Positions 16,937 to 27,863 of a stretch of 64,000 nucleotides of DNA are shown here, piece by piece (positions within the stretch are counted from its first letter, which is position 1; each line of letters opens with the position of its first letter). The notes beneath the pieces were generated by a model that had not been told where the DNA came from, did not search any database, and worked only from the letters and a program-made list of their open reading frames with translations. This DNA is from Corynebacterium mucifaciens. GTDB lineage: Bacteria > Actinomycetota > Actinomycetes > Mycobacteriales > Mycobacteriaceae. The stretch covers positions 83,292 through 147,291 of the forward strand of contig NZ_JAAXPF010000007.1 of the NCBI RefSeq assembly GCF_012396315.1, written 5' to 3'. Both the position numbers and the translations under genes were made by a program.

Positions 16937-17284
16937 CTAGGCCTTCTTTGCAGCCTTCTTGGTCGACTTCTTTGTGGCCTTCTTGGTGGCTTTTTTCTTC
17001 GCCGCCTTCTTCGCCGACTTTTTCTTGGTGGCCTTCTTCTTCGTCGCCTTCTTCTTGGTGGCCTTCTTCGGCGCTTCCTCCTCGGCCGCCTTCTCCAAGT
17101 CCTCCACGTAGCGCTTGTACACGAAGCCCTTGGGCGCGACCCCCAGCATGGACATCAGCGTCACGCCGTCGAGGAAGTCCTCGGCGTAGGTTGCCACGAT
17201 CCGACGGGCACCCGAAGCCGTCTGCTCCTCCACGGCGTGCATCGCCTCGGCGGTGGGGCGAGAATCGGTGATCTTGGGTGGCAC
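16937..17284 (-). CDS. Small protein with histone-H1-like Lys/Ala tail
   Basis: 115 residues. The N-terminal 70 residues look like a folded helical domain (VEEQTASGARRIVATYAEDF, then a predicted helix up to KRYVEDLEKA). The last 45 residues are almost only Lys, Ala and Thr in repeating KKATKK units, as in H1-like nucleoid proteins. Nucleic-acid or polyphosphate binding is the natural inference, but the folded part was not recognised. It abuts otsA and is probably the first gene of that operon. The repetitive tail is encoded by a strongly skewed tract (about 16940-17070). Confidence 0.75.
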   Translation of the reverse strand: MPPKITDSRPTAEAMHAVEEQTASGARRIVATYAEDFLDGVTLMSMLGVAPKGFVYKRYVEDLEKAAEEEAPKKATKKKATKKKATKKKSAKKAAKKKATKKATKKSTKKAAKKA

Positions 17285-17337
17285 TACGGTCTCCTCCTTG
17301 CATCAGGCGTCAAGGGCACTCATTTTACGCGATGAGC

Positions 17338-18792
17338 TTATCTCCGGCGACGTACCCTGCGCAGCTGCTCAAAGGTGACGCGGCCGGCGCGCTTGAACGC
17401 CTGATACGGCACGTAGAGCTGCGGGGCGCGGATGCGGCGGGCAATCCACTCGCCGAAGATCACGCCCGCGGCCAACGCCATGCACGTGCCGATGGCGGTG
17501 AAGATGTTCGCCATGCCCAGGATCATCTGCTCGTTCATCAGCGCGTACATGCCGCGGTAGATCCAGGATCCGGGGAGGAAGGGTGTCACGCCCGCCACGG
17601 CGGTAATCACCGGGTTGATCAAGAACCGGCGCGAGATCAGGCCGCCGACGAGGCCGACCACGATGGAGCAGGCCGCCGTGGCGGAGAGCCGGCCCAGGCC
17701 CAGCGGGGCCAGCAGGAGGTAGTAACAGGCGGAGCCGATGGCGGCGGTGACGAAGGAGAGGATGATCGCGGGGCGCTCCGCGAAGCAGGTCACTGCGAAC
17801 GCTGCCGCGGCCATGCCGCCGCCGATGATGGTGAGCGTCGCACTGGAGTAGGCCGCGCTGCCCGGCAGCAGCTCCACCGGAGGCAGCGGCATACCCACCA
17901 TCTCGGACACCGCCACGCCGGTGGCCACGCCGGCGACGATGCCGCCCGTGTTGAGCATGGCGGAAAAGAAGCGGGCGGAGGCGTTGAGGGGGGAGCCGGT
18001 CACGCCGTCGAGAAGCGATTGCACAAGGGTCAGACCCGCGAGCAGGACGATGATGCCGGTAGCGATGAGCTGGCTGGGCACGATGGTGCGCCCGATGGAG
18101 GCGGAAAAATCGTAGGCGATGGCCGCCGGCACGGTGGCGAGGAAACCGCCGATGACGTTGTGGAAGAACGCCGGTAGCCCGCCGCGGGAGAGGAGTTTGT
18201 TAAAGCCCATGATGAGGAAGGCGGTCAGGCCGCCCACCGTCATCATGAGCAGGTCTCCGCCGAGGAGCATGGCGACGAAGAACCCCATCACCGTCCAGCC
18301 CGCGAGGTTGCGGGCGTTGCGGTGGGGAATGGGAGAGGTGTCGATGTCGTTGAGGATCCGCTCCGCCATTTCCGGCGGCGTCGCGCCGGAGCGGATGGAG
18401 CGGATCAGGCGGTCCACTTCCTGCAGCTTGTGGTAGTTCTCGCTGATCATGGTGACCACGCGGAACACGTTCACGGGCGTGCGCTGGTCAACGCCGATGA
18501 TGGTGTTCAGGGTGATGGTGTTCACCGTGATGGACACGTGGACGTAGTGCAGGCCGTAGGAGGAGCACACGGTGTGTATCTGCTTGGCCGCGTCTGCAGA
18601 CGTGGTCGCGTTGGCGATGAGGATCTCGCCGATGCGCGCCGCGATATTCATCACCGCGGCCACCTCGGCCGGATCCGTCAGGTTGATGGGCGCGAGGACG
18701 GACGGCGGCGGCGACGTGCGCGCTTCGTCGATTGTTGCCACGCGCTGCCGGGAACCCGAAATCCGCTCCCACAAAGAGTTGCCTTCTGCCAC
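17338..18792 (-). CDS. thrE: Threonine/serine exporter ThrE
   Basis: Exports L-threonine and L-serine using proton-motive force. 484 residues: a cytoplasmic N-terminal domain of about 160 residues (DUF1212 part, with VNTITLN and VDRLIRSI) followed by about ten hydrophobic segments. It is the fused two-domain form known from C. glutamicum ThrE (489 residues). The membrane part contains two repeats of glycine-rich helices. It is divergent from tRNA-Thr, a suggestive but probably coincidental neighbour. Confidence 0.92.
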   Translation of the reverse strand: MAEGNSLWERISGSRQRVATIDEARTSPPPSVLAPINLTDPAEVAAVMNIAARIGEILIANATTSADAAKQIHTVCSSYGLHYVHVSITVNTITLNTIIGVDQRTPVNVFRVVTMISENYHKLQEVDRLIRSIRSGATPPEMAERILNDIDTSPIPHRNARNLAGWTVMGFFVAMLLGGDLLMMTVGGLTAFLIMGFNKLLSRGGLPAFFHNVIGGFLATVPAAIAYDFSASIGRTIVPSQLIATGIIVLLAGLTLVQSLLDGVTGSPLNASARFFSAMLNTGGIVAGVATGVAVSEMVGMPLPPVELLPGSAAYSSATLTIIGGGMAAAAFAVTCFAERPAIILSFVTAAIGSACYYLLLAPLGLGRLSATAACSIVVGLVGGLISRRFLINPVITAVAGVTPFLPGSWIYRGMYALMNEQMILGMANIFTAIGTCMALAAGVIFGEWIARRIRAPQLYVPYQAFKRAGRVTFEQLRRVRRRR

Positions 18793-18871
18793 ACGCTCAC
18801 ACTAACGGTTGGCCTGTTGTGACGCACCGTTGTGACTCGGGTGCGGGGCAAGTGTAAGATTCTGCAGCACT

Positions 18872-18944
18872 GCTGGAGTGGCGCAATTGGTAGCGCAACG
18901 GTCTTGTAAACCGTAGGTTGCGGGTTCAAGTCCCGTCTCCAGCT
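18872..18944 (+). tRNA. tRNA-Thr (TGT)
   Basis: Acceptor GCTGGAG (18872-18878) pairs with CTCCAGC (18937-18943). The anticodon loop is CTTGTAA with anticodon TGT at 18905-18907. The T-loop GTTCAAG is present. CCA is encoded at 18945-18947. Confidence 0.97.
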
Positions 18945-19082
18945 CCATTTCTTTTCGGGGGAAGTCTGCGTGGGCCGTTCAGTGGACGTACAGGAAACGT
19001 GCAGAGTTGTCGGGTTTAATCGCTTTCAATCGTTGTGACGTGTGAGTGAACGTCTGAAAAACGTGGAAACGGAGTGGATGAC

Positions 19083-19790
19083 ATGGCAGAGAGCGCTCAG
19101 AACCTGAAGGTGCTGGTTGTAGACGACGAGCCGAACATTGTGGAGCTGTTGACCGTCTCCCTGAAGTTCCAGGGTTTCGACGTGGAGACAGCGAACTCGG
19201 GGGCGGACGCGCTGGAGCTCGCCCGCTCGTGGCGGCCGGACGCGTACATCCTCGACGTCATGATGCCGGAAATGGACGGCTTTGAGCTGCTGAGCAAGCT
19301 GCGGGGCGAGGGCCTCGACGCCCCGGTGCTGTTCCTCACCGCCAAGGACGCGGTGGAAGACCGCATCCACGGCCTGACCATCGGCGCGGACGACTACGTG
19401 ACCAAGCCGTTTTCGCTCGAAGAGGTGATCACTCGCCTGCGCGTGATCCTGCGCCGCGGCAACGTGACGGACGATTCCAACGAGGATTCGACCCTGCGCT
19501 ACGCGGACCTCACCCTCAACGACGACACCCACGAGGTGACCAAGGCCGGCGAGATCGTGGAGCTGTCGCCCACCGAATTCAACCTCCTGCGCTACCTCAT
19601 GCTCAACGCCGAGGTGGTGGTGTCCAAGGCGAAAATCCTGGACAACGTGTGGCACTACGATTTCGGCGGCGACGGCAACGTGGTCGAGTCCTACATCTCC
19701 TACCTGCGCCGTAAGGTCGACACCGGCGACGTGCAGCTCATCCACACGGTCCGCGGCGTGGGCTACGTGCTGCGCACCCCGCGCCAGTAG
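19083..19790 (+). CDS. phoR: OmpR-type response regulator, PhoR (phosphate starvation)
   Basis: 235 residues. Receiver domain with acidic pocket DD (14-15), phospho-acceptor D58 in ILDVMMPEMDGF, and the conserved Lys in YVTKPFS. The C-terminal winged helix has SPTEFNLLRYLM and ESYISYLRRKVD. The partner kinase gene overlaps its stop. Position between thrE-side genes and HIT-purDBC is that of C. glutamicum phoR-phoS, and the window also holds pstSCAB, so a phosphate-starvation role is likely. A PrrA/TcrX-like role cannot be excluded from sequence alone. ATG at 19083 is preferred to the in-frame GTG at 19074 because GGAG (19071-19074) has proper spacing. Confidence 0.8.
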   Translation: MAESAQNLKVLVVDDEPNIVELLTVSLKFQGFDVETANSGADALELARSWRPDAYILDVMMPEMDGFELLSKLRGEGLDAPVLFLTAKDAVEDRIHGLTIGADDYVTKPFSLEEVITRLRVILRRGNVTDDSNEDSTLRYADLTLNDDTHEVTKAGEIVELSPTEFNLLRYLMLNAEVVVSKAKILDNVWHYDFGGDGNVVESYISYLRRKVDTGDVQLIHTVRGVGYVLRTPRQ

Positions 19791-21172
19791 TGTCCATGGC
19801 CTTTTCGGTGTTCAGTGCGCCGTCGAAGAAGCCGCTCAAGCGCCAGCTGGTGGCGGCGGTGATGGTGGCGTCCACGCTCGGGATCGCGCTCAGCTCCATG
19901 CTGATTTTCGCCGTGATGCGCAACTTCCTCTTCGACCGCGCGGACAACCAGCTCCGGGAAGGACTGGACACGTGGGCCCAGCAAACACCAGCGTGGCAGT
20001 TCAACTACTTCAGCCTGCCCAGCGAGTTCAACCAGGCGACGCTGTACCCCGGCATCGACCAGCTCGTGCCGCGGCGGGGCGCAACCGACCCGCCCGACTA
20101 TTCCCAGGTGAAGCGCCTGGACACGCCCACGACCATCACCTCGGCGGGTGGCGTGGGCACCGGCACGAAATGGCGGGCGATTGCGCACCAGCAGCCGGAT
20201 GGCACGGTGCAGTACGTAGCGAAGTCGCTGGAGACCGAGGGCAAGATGCTACGTGCGCTCGCGTGGGTGGAAGCCGGCGTGGGCGTGCTTGCGCTGCTCG
20301 GCATCGCGGTGGCCGCGAACTACATGGTTGCCCGCGCGCTCGCGCCGCTGAAGATCGTGGAAAACACGGCACTGGCCATCGCCAACGGCGATACGGATCG
20401 CCGCGTGCCCGCGTGGTCGCGCGAGACCGAGGTGGGCAGTTTGTCCTACGCCATGAACACGATGGTGTCCAAGCTGCAGGACTCCCTGGTCAACGCGCAG
20501 GTGCAGGAGGAGCAGATGCGCCGGTTTGTCGGCGACGCCTCCCACGAGCTGCGCACCCCGCTGACCAGCGTGCGTGGCTACACGGAGCTCTACCGCAAGG
20601 GCATGGCCAACGACCCGGACATGGTGCTGGCCAAGATCGACGAGGAATCGGCCCGCATGCAGCTGCTTGTCGAGGACCTGCTGGCGCTGACCCGCGCGGA
20701 GGGGGCGCGCCTGAACACCAAACCCACGGACGTACTCGAGCTGGTGCTCTCCGCCAAGAGCACGGTGGACGCGGCGTTCCCGGACCGCCGCGTAGACGTC
20801 ATCGCGGACACCCCGGACGTTGTGGAAGTCAATGGCGACCCGGACCGCTTGCACCAAGTGCTGGTCAACCTGATCACCAACGCCTACAAGCACGCCGGCC
20901 CGGACGCGGAGGTGACGGTGACTATCCGGCGCAACTTGGACCGGGCGGTGGTTGACGTCGCGGACAACGGCTGCGGCATGGAGGCCAAGGACGCGGAGCA
21001 CATCTTCGAGCGCTTCTACCGCGCCGACAGCTCCCGCAACCGCGCCACGGGCGGCTCGGGCTTGGGCCTGGCCATCACGAAATCCCTCATCGAGGCCCAC
21101 GGCGGCACGGTGACGGTGGACACCGCGCCGGGCAAGGGCTCGACGTTTACGCTGTCGCTTCCTGCTTTGTAA
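19790..21172 (+). CDS. phoS: Sensor histidine kinase, PhoS
   Basis: Membrane kinase partner of the upstream regulator. Of 460 residues, the first TM is about 25-45, an extracytoplasmic sensor loop extends to about 155, and the second TM is about 160-182. A HAMP domain follows (VARALAPLKIVENTA). The phosphorylated His is H252 in DASHELRTPL. The N box (NLITNAYKHA), G1 (DNGCGM), F box (IFERFYRAD) and G2 (GGSGLGLAI) are all intact. The GTG start overlaps the phoR stop (TAGTG); an ATG two codons later is the alternative. The signal is unknown but is inferred to be phosphate limitation. Confidence 0.8.
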   Translation: MSMAFSVFSAPSKKPLKRQLVAAVMVASTLGIALSSMLIFAVMRNFLFDRADNQLREGLDTWAQQTPAWQFNYFSLPSEFNQATLYPGIDQLVPRRGATDPPDYSQVKRLDTPTTITSAGGVGTGTKWRAIAHQQPDGTVQYVAKSLETEGKMLRALAWVEAGVGVLALLGIAVAANYMVARALAPLKIVENTALAIANGDTDRRVPAWSRETEVGSLSYAMNTMVSKLQDSLVNAQVQEEQMRRFVGDASHELRTPLTSVRGYTELYRKGMANDPDMVLAKIDEESARMQLLVEDLLALTRAEGARLNTKPTDVLELVLSAKSTVDAAFPDRRVDVIADTPDVVEVNGDPDRLHQVLVNLITNAYKHAGPDAEVTVTIRRNLDRAVVDVADNGCGMEAKDAEHIFERFYRADSSRNRATGGSGLGLAITKSLIEAHGGTVTVDTAPGKGSTFTLSLPAL

Positions 21173-21566
21173 GGCCCCGGCGGATGGTCTCCGCGGCGGC
21201 ATCCATCTTGGCCGGGTCGGTCTCGTCGTTGCGTATCGCGGTGGACAGCGTGTAGCCGGACATGTCGTTGGCGGGGAAGACATGGATGTGCGCGTGGGGC
21301 ACCTCAAAGCCGGCGATGAGGTAGCCGGCGCGCTCGGCGTCGAACTCCTCCACGATCACGGCGCCGATGCGTTGCGCCACCTCGTTCATGTGCGCCCACA
21401 GCTCGGCCGGGATGTCGGTCCACTTGTCAATTTCCTCCACCGGCACGATGAGCGTGTGGCCGTACGCCACCGGCTCGATGGTGAGAAACGCGGCGACGGT
21501 GTCGTCCTGGTAGACGATTCGGCCCGGAATGTCGCCGGAGATGATTTTGCTGAATACGGTGCTCAT
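21147..21566 (-). CDS. HIT-family nucleotide-binding protein
   Basis: 139 residues with the histidine triad HAHIHVFP near residue 100 and the N-terminal [11 protein letters not shown] typical of the HinT/protein kinase C interactor branch. Such proteins hydrolyse nucleoside phosphoramidates or acyl-adenylates. It overlaps the end of the convergent phoS gene by 26 bases and is divergent from purD, 31 bases away. Confidence 0.9.
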   Translation of the reverse strand: MSTVFSKIISGDIPGRIVYQDDTVAAFLTIEPVAYGHTLIVPVEEIDKWTDIPAELWAHMNEVAQRIGAVIVEEFDAERAGYLIAGFEVPHAHIHVFPANDMSGYTLSTAIRNDETDPAKMDAAAETIRRGLTKQEATA

Positions 21567-21584
21567 GGTTTCAAACGCTACCGG

Positions 21585-21590
21585 TAAATT
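21585..21590 (+). promoter_or_regulatory. Leaderless -10 (TAAATT) of purD
   Basis: TAAATT ends 7 bases before the purD ATG at 21598, in the short gap between the divergent HIT and purD genes. Confidence 0.45.
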
Positions 21591-21597
21591 AGGGCCC

Positions 21598-22841
<1,244 letters not shown>

Positions 22842-22845
<4 letters not shown>

Positions 22846-24278
22846 TGAATGCCGTGAAGCCGAATAACGCGAATGTTTTGAGCAACCGCTACGCCTCCCC
22901 GGAGATGGCCACACTGTGGGCCCCGGAGCACAAGATCGTCCTGGAGCGCCAGCTTTGGATCGCAGTGCTGAAGGCGCAGCAGGAACTCGGGGTTGCGGTC
23001 GCACCCGGCGCGATCGAGGACTACGAGCGGGTCGTGGACCAGGTTGACCTGGATTCCATCGCGGCCCGCGAGCGCGTCACCCGCCACGACGTGAAGGCGC
23101 GTATCGAGGAGTTCAACGCGCTGGCGGGCCACGAGGAGATCCACAAGGGCATGACGTCCCGGGACCTCACCGAAAACGTGGAGCAGCTGCAGGTGCGTCG
23201 GGCGCTAGAGCTCACCCGCGACAAGGCCATCGCGCTGCTGAAAGCGGTGGGCAACCGCGCGGGCGAGTACAAGTCCCTCGTCATGGCGGGCCGCTCCCAC
23301 AACGTCGCGGCGCAGGCGACCACGCTGGGCAAGCGCTTCGCGTCCGCGGCGGACGAGATCCTGGTGGCGGTAGAGCGCATTGAGGAGCTGCTGTCCCGCT
23401 ACCCGTTGCGCGGCATCAAGGGCCCGATGGGTACGGCCCAGGACATGCTCGATTTGCTGGGGGGCGACGAGGAGAAGCTGTCCCGCCTTGAGCAGGGGAT
23501 TGCGGAAGGCCTGGGCTTCGACCGCGTCTTCGATTCGGTGGGTCAGGTGTACCCGCGTTCCCTCGACTTCGACGTCGTTTCCGCCTTGGTGCAGCTGGGG
23601 GCGGGCCCGTCGTCGCTGGCTACCACCATCCGCCTGATGGCCGGCAACGAAACGGTCACCGAGGGTTTCAAGGAGGGGCAGGTCGGCTCCTCGGCCATGC
23701 CGCACAAGATGAACGCGCGCTCGTGTGAGCGGGTCGGCGGGTTCCAGGTGATCCTGCGTGGCTACCTCACCATGGTGGCGGACCTTGCCGGCCAGCAGTG
23801 GAACGAGGGCGACGTGTTCTGCTCCGTGGTGCGCCGCGTGGCCCTGCCGGACGCGTTCTTTGCCATCGACGGCCAGCTGGAGACGATGCTGACCGTGCTC
23901 GACGAGTTCGGCGCCTTCCCGGCGATGATCAACCGCGAGCTGGACCGCTACCTGCCGTTCTTGGCCACCACCCGCATCCTCATGGCGTCTGTCCGCGCGG
24001 GCGTGGGCCGCGAGACCGCGCACGAAGTGATCAAGGAAAACGCGGTCGCCATGGCGCTGGACATGCGCGAGCACGGCGCGGAGCAGAATCTGGTGGAGCG
24101 GCTGGCCGACGACGAGCGCTTGCCGCTGGACGCAGATGCCCTCAACCAGGCGCTGGCGGACCGGCACGCGTTCATCGGCGCCGCTGAGGCGCAGGTGGAC
24201 CGTGTGCTCGCGCGCGTGCAGGCGCTGGTCGACGCGCACCCGGATGCGGCCGCCTACACCCCGGGCGACATTCTGTAG
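22842..24278 (+). CDS. purB: Adenylosuccinate lyase
   Basis: Cleaves SAICAR and adenylosuccinate, releasing fumarate. 478 residues of the aspartase/fumarase fold. The signature [10 protein letters not shown] lies near residue 285, with upstream TSRDLTEN and the general-base region [17 protein letters not shown]. It is the long, PurB-like variant typical of actinobacteria. The start codon overlaps the purD stop, so translation is coupled. Confidence 0.95.
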
Positions 24279-24290
24279 CTACTTCCAGAG

Positions 24291-24818
24291 CTATTTCCAG
24301 GTCACGGTGGCGTCGCGGCTGCGCAGCTCGACGCCCGTGGCCACAATCCCCGGGTCGGCGCTGCCGGCCCAGGAGGCGACAAAGCCCTCGTAGGTCTCGT
24401 TTTCCCGCAGGTCCCTGATGTAGCCGGTGACGGTGGTGTCGCCGCAGTAGGCGGGGTCGGCCCGGTTGGCGGCCAGGGAGCCGTCGATAGGCGAAAGCTC
24501 AGGCATTGCGACAGTGACGTCGCGGGGGAATTCGCCGATAGCCACCGGGGTGTACGTGACCGGGAAGCACACGATGCTCGCTGCCTCTGCCGCACTGCGG
24601 GGCGCGCGGGAGGTGGTGGGCTCATCTACCGTGATCTCCCACTGCACGGGCACGTGGAAGCGCACGTCCTCGGTGACAATGCTCGCGGTTTGGCCGAAGC
24701 GGAATGTCGCGCCGTCGCGGGAGGGGGTAAACGGCGGCATGTCGCCGTCAAACGGCGCCGGCGCGGCGCAGGCAACCAACGCGAGGGGGAGGAGGACTGC
24801 GGTCGCACGGATTTTCAC
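24291..24818 (-). CDS. Lipoprotein of unknown function
   Basis: 175 residues from GTG at 24818. Signal peptide [17 protein letters not shown] with lipobox LVAC and acylated Cys at 17. The mature part has two more cysteines (IVCFPV, AYCGDT) and reads as a small beta-rich domain ([26 protein letters not shown]). No motif was recognised. The last residues end in VTWK. An exact third copy of the 14-bp carD repeat arm lies inside it at 24482-24495. The GTG is preferred to an ATG at 24839 because a -10 (TAGTAT, 24831 to 24826) sits 7 bases ahead of it, and the ATG would overlap the purC start. Confidence 0.75.
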   Translation of the reverse strand: MKIRATAVLLPLALVACAAPAPFDGDMPPFTPSRDGATFRFGQTASIVTEDVRFHVPVQWEITVDEPTTSRAPRSAAEAASIVCFPVTYTPVAIGEFPRDVTVAMPELSPIDGSLAANRADPAYCGDTTVTGYIRDLRENETYEGFVASWAGSADPGIVATGVELRSRDATVTWK

Positions 24819-24824
24819 GGCGCA

Positions 24825-24831
24825 TATACTA
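24825..24831. promoter_or_regulatory. Symmetric -10 (TATACTA) between lipoprotein gene and purC
   Basis: Plus strand TATACT (24825-24830) lies 7 bases before the purC ATG at 24838. Minus strand TAGTAT (24831 to 24826) lies 7 bases before the lipoprotein GTG at 24818. Spacing is identical on both sides, so one heptamer can direct two divergent leaderless transcripts. Confidence 0.6.
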
Positions 24832-24837
24832 GCGCGC

Positions 24838-25734
24838 ATGCGTCCAGAGCTTTCAGATTACTCACACATCTCCGGCGGCAAGGTTCGCGAAATCTACGAG
24901 GTGGATGAGCAGACCCTGCTCATGGTCGCGACCGACCGTATCTCCGCGTTCGATTTCTCCCTCGAGCCGGCAATCCCGGACAAGGGGCGAATCCTCACCG
25001 CGACCTCGATGTTCTTCTTCGACCTGCTGTCCGACGTGCCGAACCACCTGGCCGGCCCGATCGACGACGAGCGCATCCCCGCCGACGTCCTCGGCCGCGC
25101 GATGGTGGTGAAGAAGCTGGACATGGTGCCGTTCGAGTGCGTTGCCCGCGGTTACCTCACCGGCTCCGGCAAGAAGGAGTACGACGCCACCGGGCGCGTG
25201 TGCGGCGTGAAGCTGCCCGAGGGGCTCACGGAGGCATCCAAGCTGGAGGAGCCAATCTTCACCCCCGCCACTAAGGCTGAGCAGGGCGACCACGACGTCA
25301 ACGTCACGTTCGAGCACATGGCGGGCAAGCTCGGGGGTGAGCTCGCTGAGCGCCTGCGCGACGCGACCCTGGATGTGTACCGCCGCGCCGCCGACTACGC
25401 GGAGAGCAAGGGCATCATCCTCGCCGACACCAAGCTCGAGTTCGGGCTGGATGAGCACGGTGAGCTCGTGCTTGCCGACGAAGTGCTGACGCCGGACTCC
25501 TCCCGCTACTGGCCGGCGGACAGCTACGAGGAGGGGCGCAGCCAGCCCAGCTTTGACAAGCAATACGTGCGCGACTGGCTCACAGGACCCAAAGCCGGCT
25601 GGGACCAGGAAGACGGCACCCCGCCGCCGGAGCTGCCCGGCTCCGTGGTCGAGGCCACCCGCGAACGCTACATCGAGGCGTACGAGCGACTCAGCGGCCG
25701 CCGCTTTTCCGAGTGGCCGGGTGAGCACGCATGA
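24838..25734 (+). CDS. purC: SAICAR synthetase (phosphoribosylaminoimidazole-succinocarboxamide synthase)
   Basis: Adds aspartate to CAIR in purine synthesis. 298 residues with [32 protein letters not shown], and the C-terminal [20 protein letters not shown] signature. It is the longer form that continues to [20 protein letters not shown], as in actinobacteria and eukaryotes. Leaderless start from TATACT. It overlaps the peptidase gene by 4 bases. Confidence 0.95.
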   Translation: MRPELSDYSHISGGKVREIYEVDEQTLLMVATDRISAFDFSLEPAIPDKGRILTATSMFFFDLLSDVPNHLAGPIDDERIPADVLGRAMVVKKLDMVPFECVARGYLTGSGKKEYDATGRVCGVKLPEGLTEASKLEEPIFTPATKAEQGDHDVNVTFEHMAGKLGGELAERLRDATLDVYRRAADYAESKGIILADTKLEFGLDEHGELVLADEVLTPDSSRYWPADSYEEGRSQPSFDKQYVRDWLTGPKAGWDQEDGTPPPELPGSVVEATRERYIEAYERLSGRRFSEWPGEHA

Positions 25735-27824
25735 TCCCTCCAGTAGCTGCCAAGCGCCCGAGCACCCGCGCGTTCCACGACCGCGAGTTCGTGGACAACT
25801 ACGAGTGGCTGCGCGACAAGGACAACCCCGAGGTCATCGCCCACCTGGAGGCGGAAAACGCCTATACGGACGCGCAGACGTCCGCGTGGTCCGGGCTGGT
25901 GGACGACGTCTACAACGAGATCAAGTCCCGGATTAAAGAAACGGACATGTCCGTGCCGGTACGCCAGGGCGACTGGTGGTACTACGGGCGCACCATCGAG
26001 GGCAAGGACTACGCCATCTCGTGCCGTGTGCCCACCGCCGGCGAGCCGTGGACGCCGCCCGAGGTCACGGACGAGATGCCGGGGGAGCAGGTGCTTCTCG
26101 ACGTCAACGAGCTGGCCGCTGGACACGAGTTCTTTTCCATCGGGGCGTCGTCGGTGTCCACCTCCGGCCGGCTGCTCGCGTACTCCTACGACACCGCCGG
26201 CGACGAGCGCTTCACCCTGCGCGTCAAAGACCTGCAGACCGGCGAGTTGCTCGACGACGTCCTGGAGGGCATCTTCTACGGCGCGACCTGGGCGGGGGAG
26301 GACTACCTGTTCTACGTCCGCGTGGACGACGCGTGGCGCCCCTACCAGGTGTGGCGGCACGCGCTCGGCACCGATGCGTCCGAGGACGTGCTGGTCTACG
26401 AGGAGCCGGACGAAAAATTCGGCGTTGGCGTCGGCGTGGACCGCGCCGAGCGCTACCTGTTCATTGCGGCGTCGTCATCGCTGACCTCTGAGTACCGCGT
26501 GGTGCCGCTTGCGGATCCCACCGCGTCCTCCGAGGTCATGTGGCCGCGCGAAGCCGGCATCGAGTACGGCGTGAACCTCGCCGTCGTGGGCGGGGAGGAA
26601 CAGTGGGTGGTCACCCACAACGCCCACGGGCCGAACTTTTGCGTCTCGACGGTTCCTGTCGGCGCCCTGCCGCCCCTGCGGGAGCTGGACGTTTTGGTGG
26701 AGCACTCCGACACCGTGCGCGTCGAAGGCGTGGACACGTACCGCGACTTCATGTTCATGGAGTACCGCCGTGGCGGCATCTCGCGCCTGGCGGTGGCCCC
26801 GCTGGGTGAGCGCTTCGGCGAGTTCACGGAGCTTGCGTTCTCCGAGGAGCTCTACACCGTGGGGCTGGGCGGCAACCCCGAGTGGGAAGCCCCGGTGGTC
26901 CGCGTCATCTACTCCTCTTACACCCAGCCGACGCAGGTGCTGGACTACGTCGTGGCTACCGGCGAATCGACGCTGCTGAAGGAGCAGGAGGTCGAGGGTG
27001 GCTACGACCCGAGCGAGTACGAGGCGTTCCGCGTGTGGGCGACCGCCCCGGACGGGGAGCAGGTGCCGGTCTCGGTGGTGCGCCGGAGGGGCGTCGAGAA
27101 GCAGGCGCCCGCGCTGCTGTACGGGTACGGCTCGTACGAGGCCTCCATGGACCCTGGGTTTTCGGTGTCGCGGCTGAGCTTGCTCGACCGCGGCATGGTG
27201 TGGGCCTGCGCGCACGTGCGCGGCGGCGGCGAGATGGGCCGCGGTTGGTACGACAACGGCAAGATGCTGCACAAGACCAACACGTTCACGGACTTCATCG
27301 CGTGCGCGGACCGTCTCGTGGAGCTGGGCCTGACCACCCCCGAGCGGCTGGTGGCAGAAGGCGGCTCCGCGGGCGGGCTGCTCATGGGCGCGGTGGCCAA
27401 CATGGCGCCAGAGAAATTCGCCGGCATACTGGCCGTCGTGCCGTTCGTGGACCCGCTGACCTCCATTCTGAAGCCCGAGCTGCCGCTGACGGTGGGCGAG
27501 TGGGAGGAGTGGGGCGACCCCTACCACGACCCGGAGGTGTACGACTACATGGCCACGTACGCCCCGTACGAGAACGTCGCCGACCAGGAGTACCCGGCGA
27601 TTCTGGCCGTGACCTCCCTCAACGACACGCGGGTGCTTTACGTCGAGCCCGCGAAGTGGGTAGCCAAGCTGCGGGAAGTCGGCCGGGGTGGGCCGTTTTT
27701 GCTGAAGACGGAAATGTCCGCGGGGCACGGTGGCGTGTCCGGCCGCTACGCCAGGTGGAAGCAGACGGCGTTCGAGTACGCGTGGACGCTGGTCACCGCC
27801 GGGGCGGAGAAGGCGCCGGAGTAG
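25731..27824 (+). CDS. S9 family oligopeptidase (oligopeptidase B-like)
   Basis: 697 residues. The N-terminal half is a beta-propeller gate; the C-terminal half is an alpha/beta hydrolase. Catalytic Ser is S546 in EGGSAGG, with Asp in SLNDTRV and His in [10 protein letters not shown]. These match oligopeptidase B, which cleaves after Arg/Lys in short peptides, rather than prolyl oligopeptidase, but the specificity is inferred. No signal peptide, so it is cytoplasmic. It is coupled to purC by an ATGA overlap, an arrangement without an obvious functional link. Confidence 0.85.
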   Translation: MIPPVAAKRPSTRAFHDREFVDNYEWLRDKDNPEVIAHLEAENAYTDAQTSAWSGLVDDVYNEIKSRIKETDMSVPVRQGDWWYYGRTIEGKDYAISCRVPTAGEPWTPPEVTDEMPGEQVLLDVNELAAGHEFFSIGASSVSTSGRLLAYSYDTAGDERFTLRVKDLQTGELLDDVLEGIFYGATWAGEDYLFYVRVDDAWRPYQVWRHALGTDASEDVLVYEEPDEKFGVGVGVDRAERYLFIAASSSLTSEYRVVPLADPTASSEVMWPREAGIEYGVNLAVVGGEEQWVVTHNAHGPNFCVSTVPVGALPPLRELDVLVEHSDTVRVEGVDTYRDFMFMEYRRGGISRLAVAPLGERFGEFTELAFSEELYTVGLGGNPEWEAPVVRVIYSSYTQPTQVLDYVVATGESTLLKEQEVEGGYDPSEYEAFRVWATAPDGEQVPVSVVRRRGVEKQAPALLYGYGSYEASMDPGFSVSRLSLLDRGMVWACAHVRGGGEMGRGWYDNGKMLHKTNTFTDFIACADRLVELGLTTPERLVAEGGSAGGLLMGAVANMAPEKFAGILAVVPFVDPLTSILKPELPLTVGEWEEWGDPYHDPEVYDYMATYAPYENVADQEYPAILAVTSLNDTRVLYVEPAKWVAKLREVGRGGPFLLKTEMSAGHGGVSGRYARWKQTAFEYAWTLVTAGAEKAPE

Positions 27825-27850
27825 GGTGCGCGGTGACGGGCCGGTTGTGC

Positions 27851-27856
27851 GATAAT
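27851..27856 (+). promoter_or_regulatory. Leaderless -10 (GATAAT) of the DUF2334 gene
   Basis: GATAAT lies 7 bases before the ATG at 27864 in the 39-base gap after the peptidase gene. Confidence 0.4.
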
Positions 27857-27863
27857 TTCCGGT

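Noticed and set aside
16937..17070. Repeat tract considered as a possible CRISPR or DNA repeat array
   Set aside because: It encodes the Lys/Ala tail in frame and has no spacers; it is a protein-level repeat.
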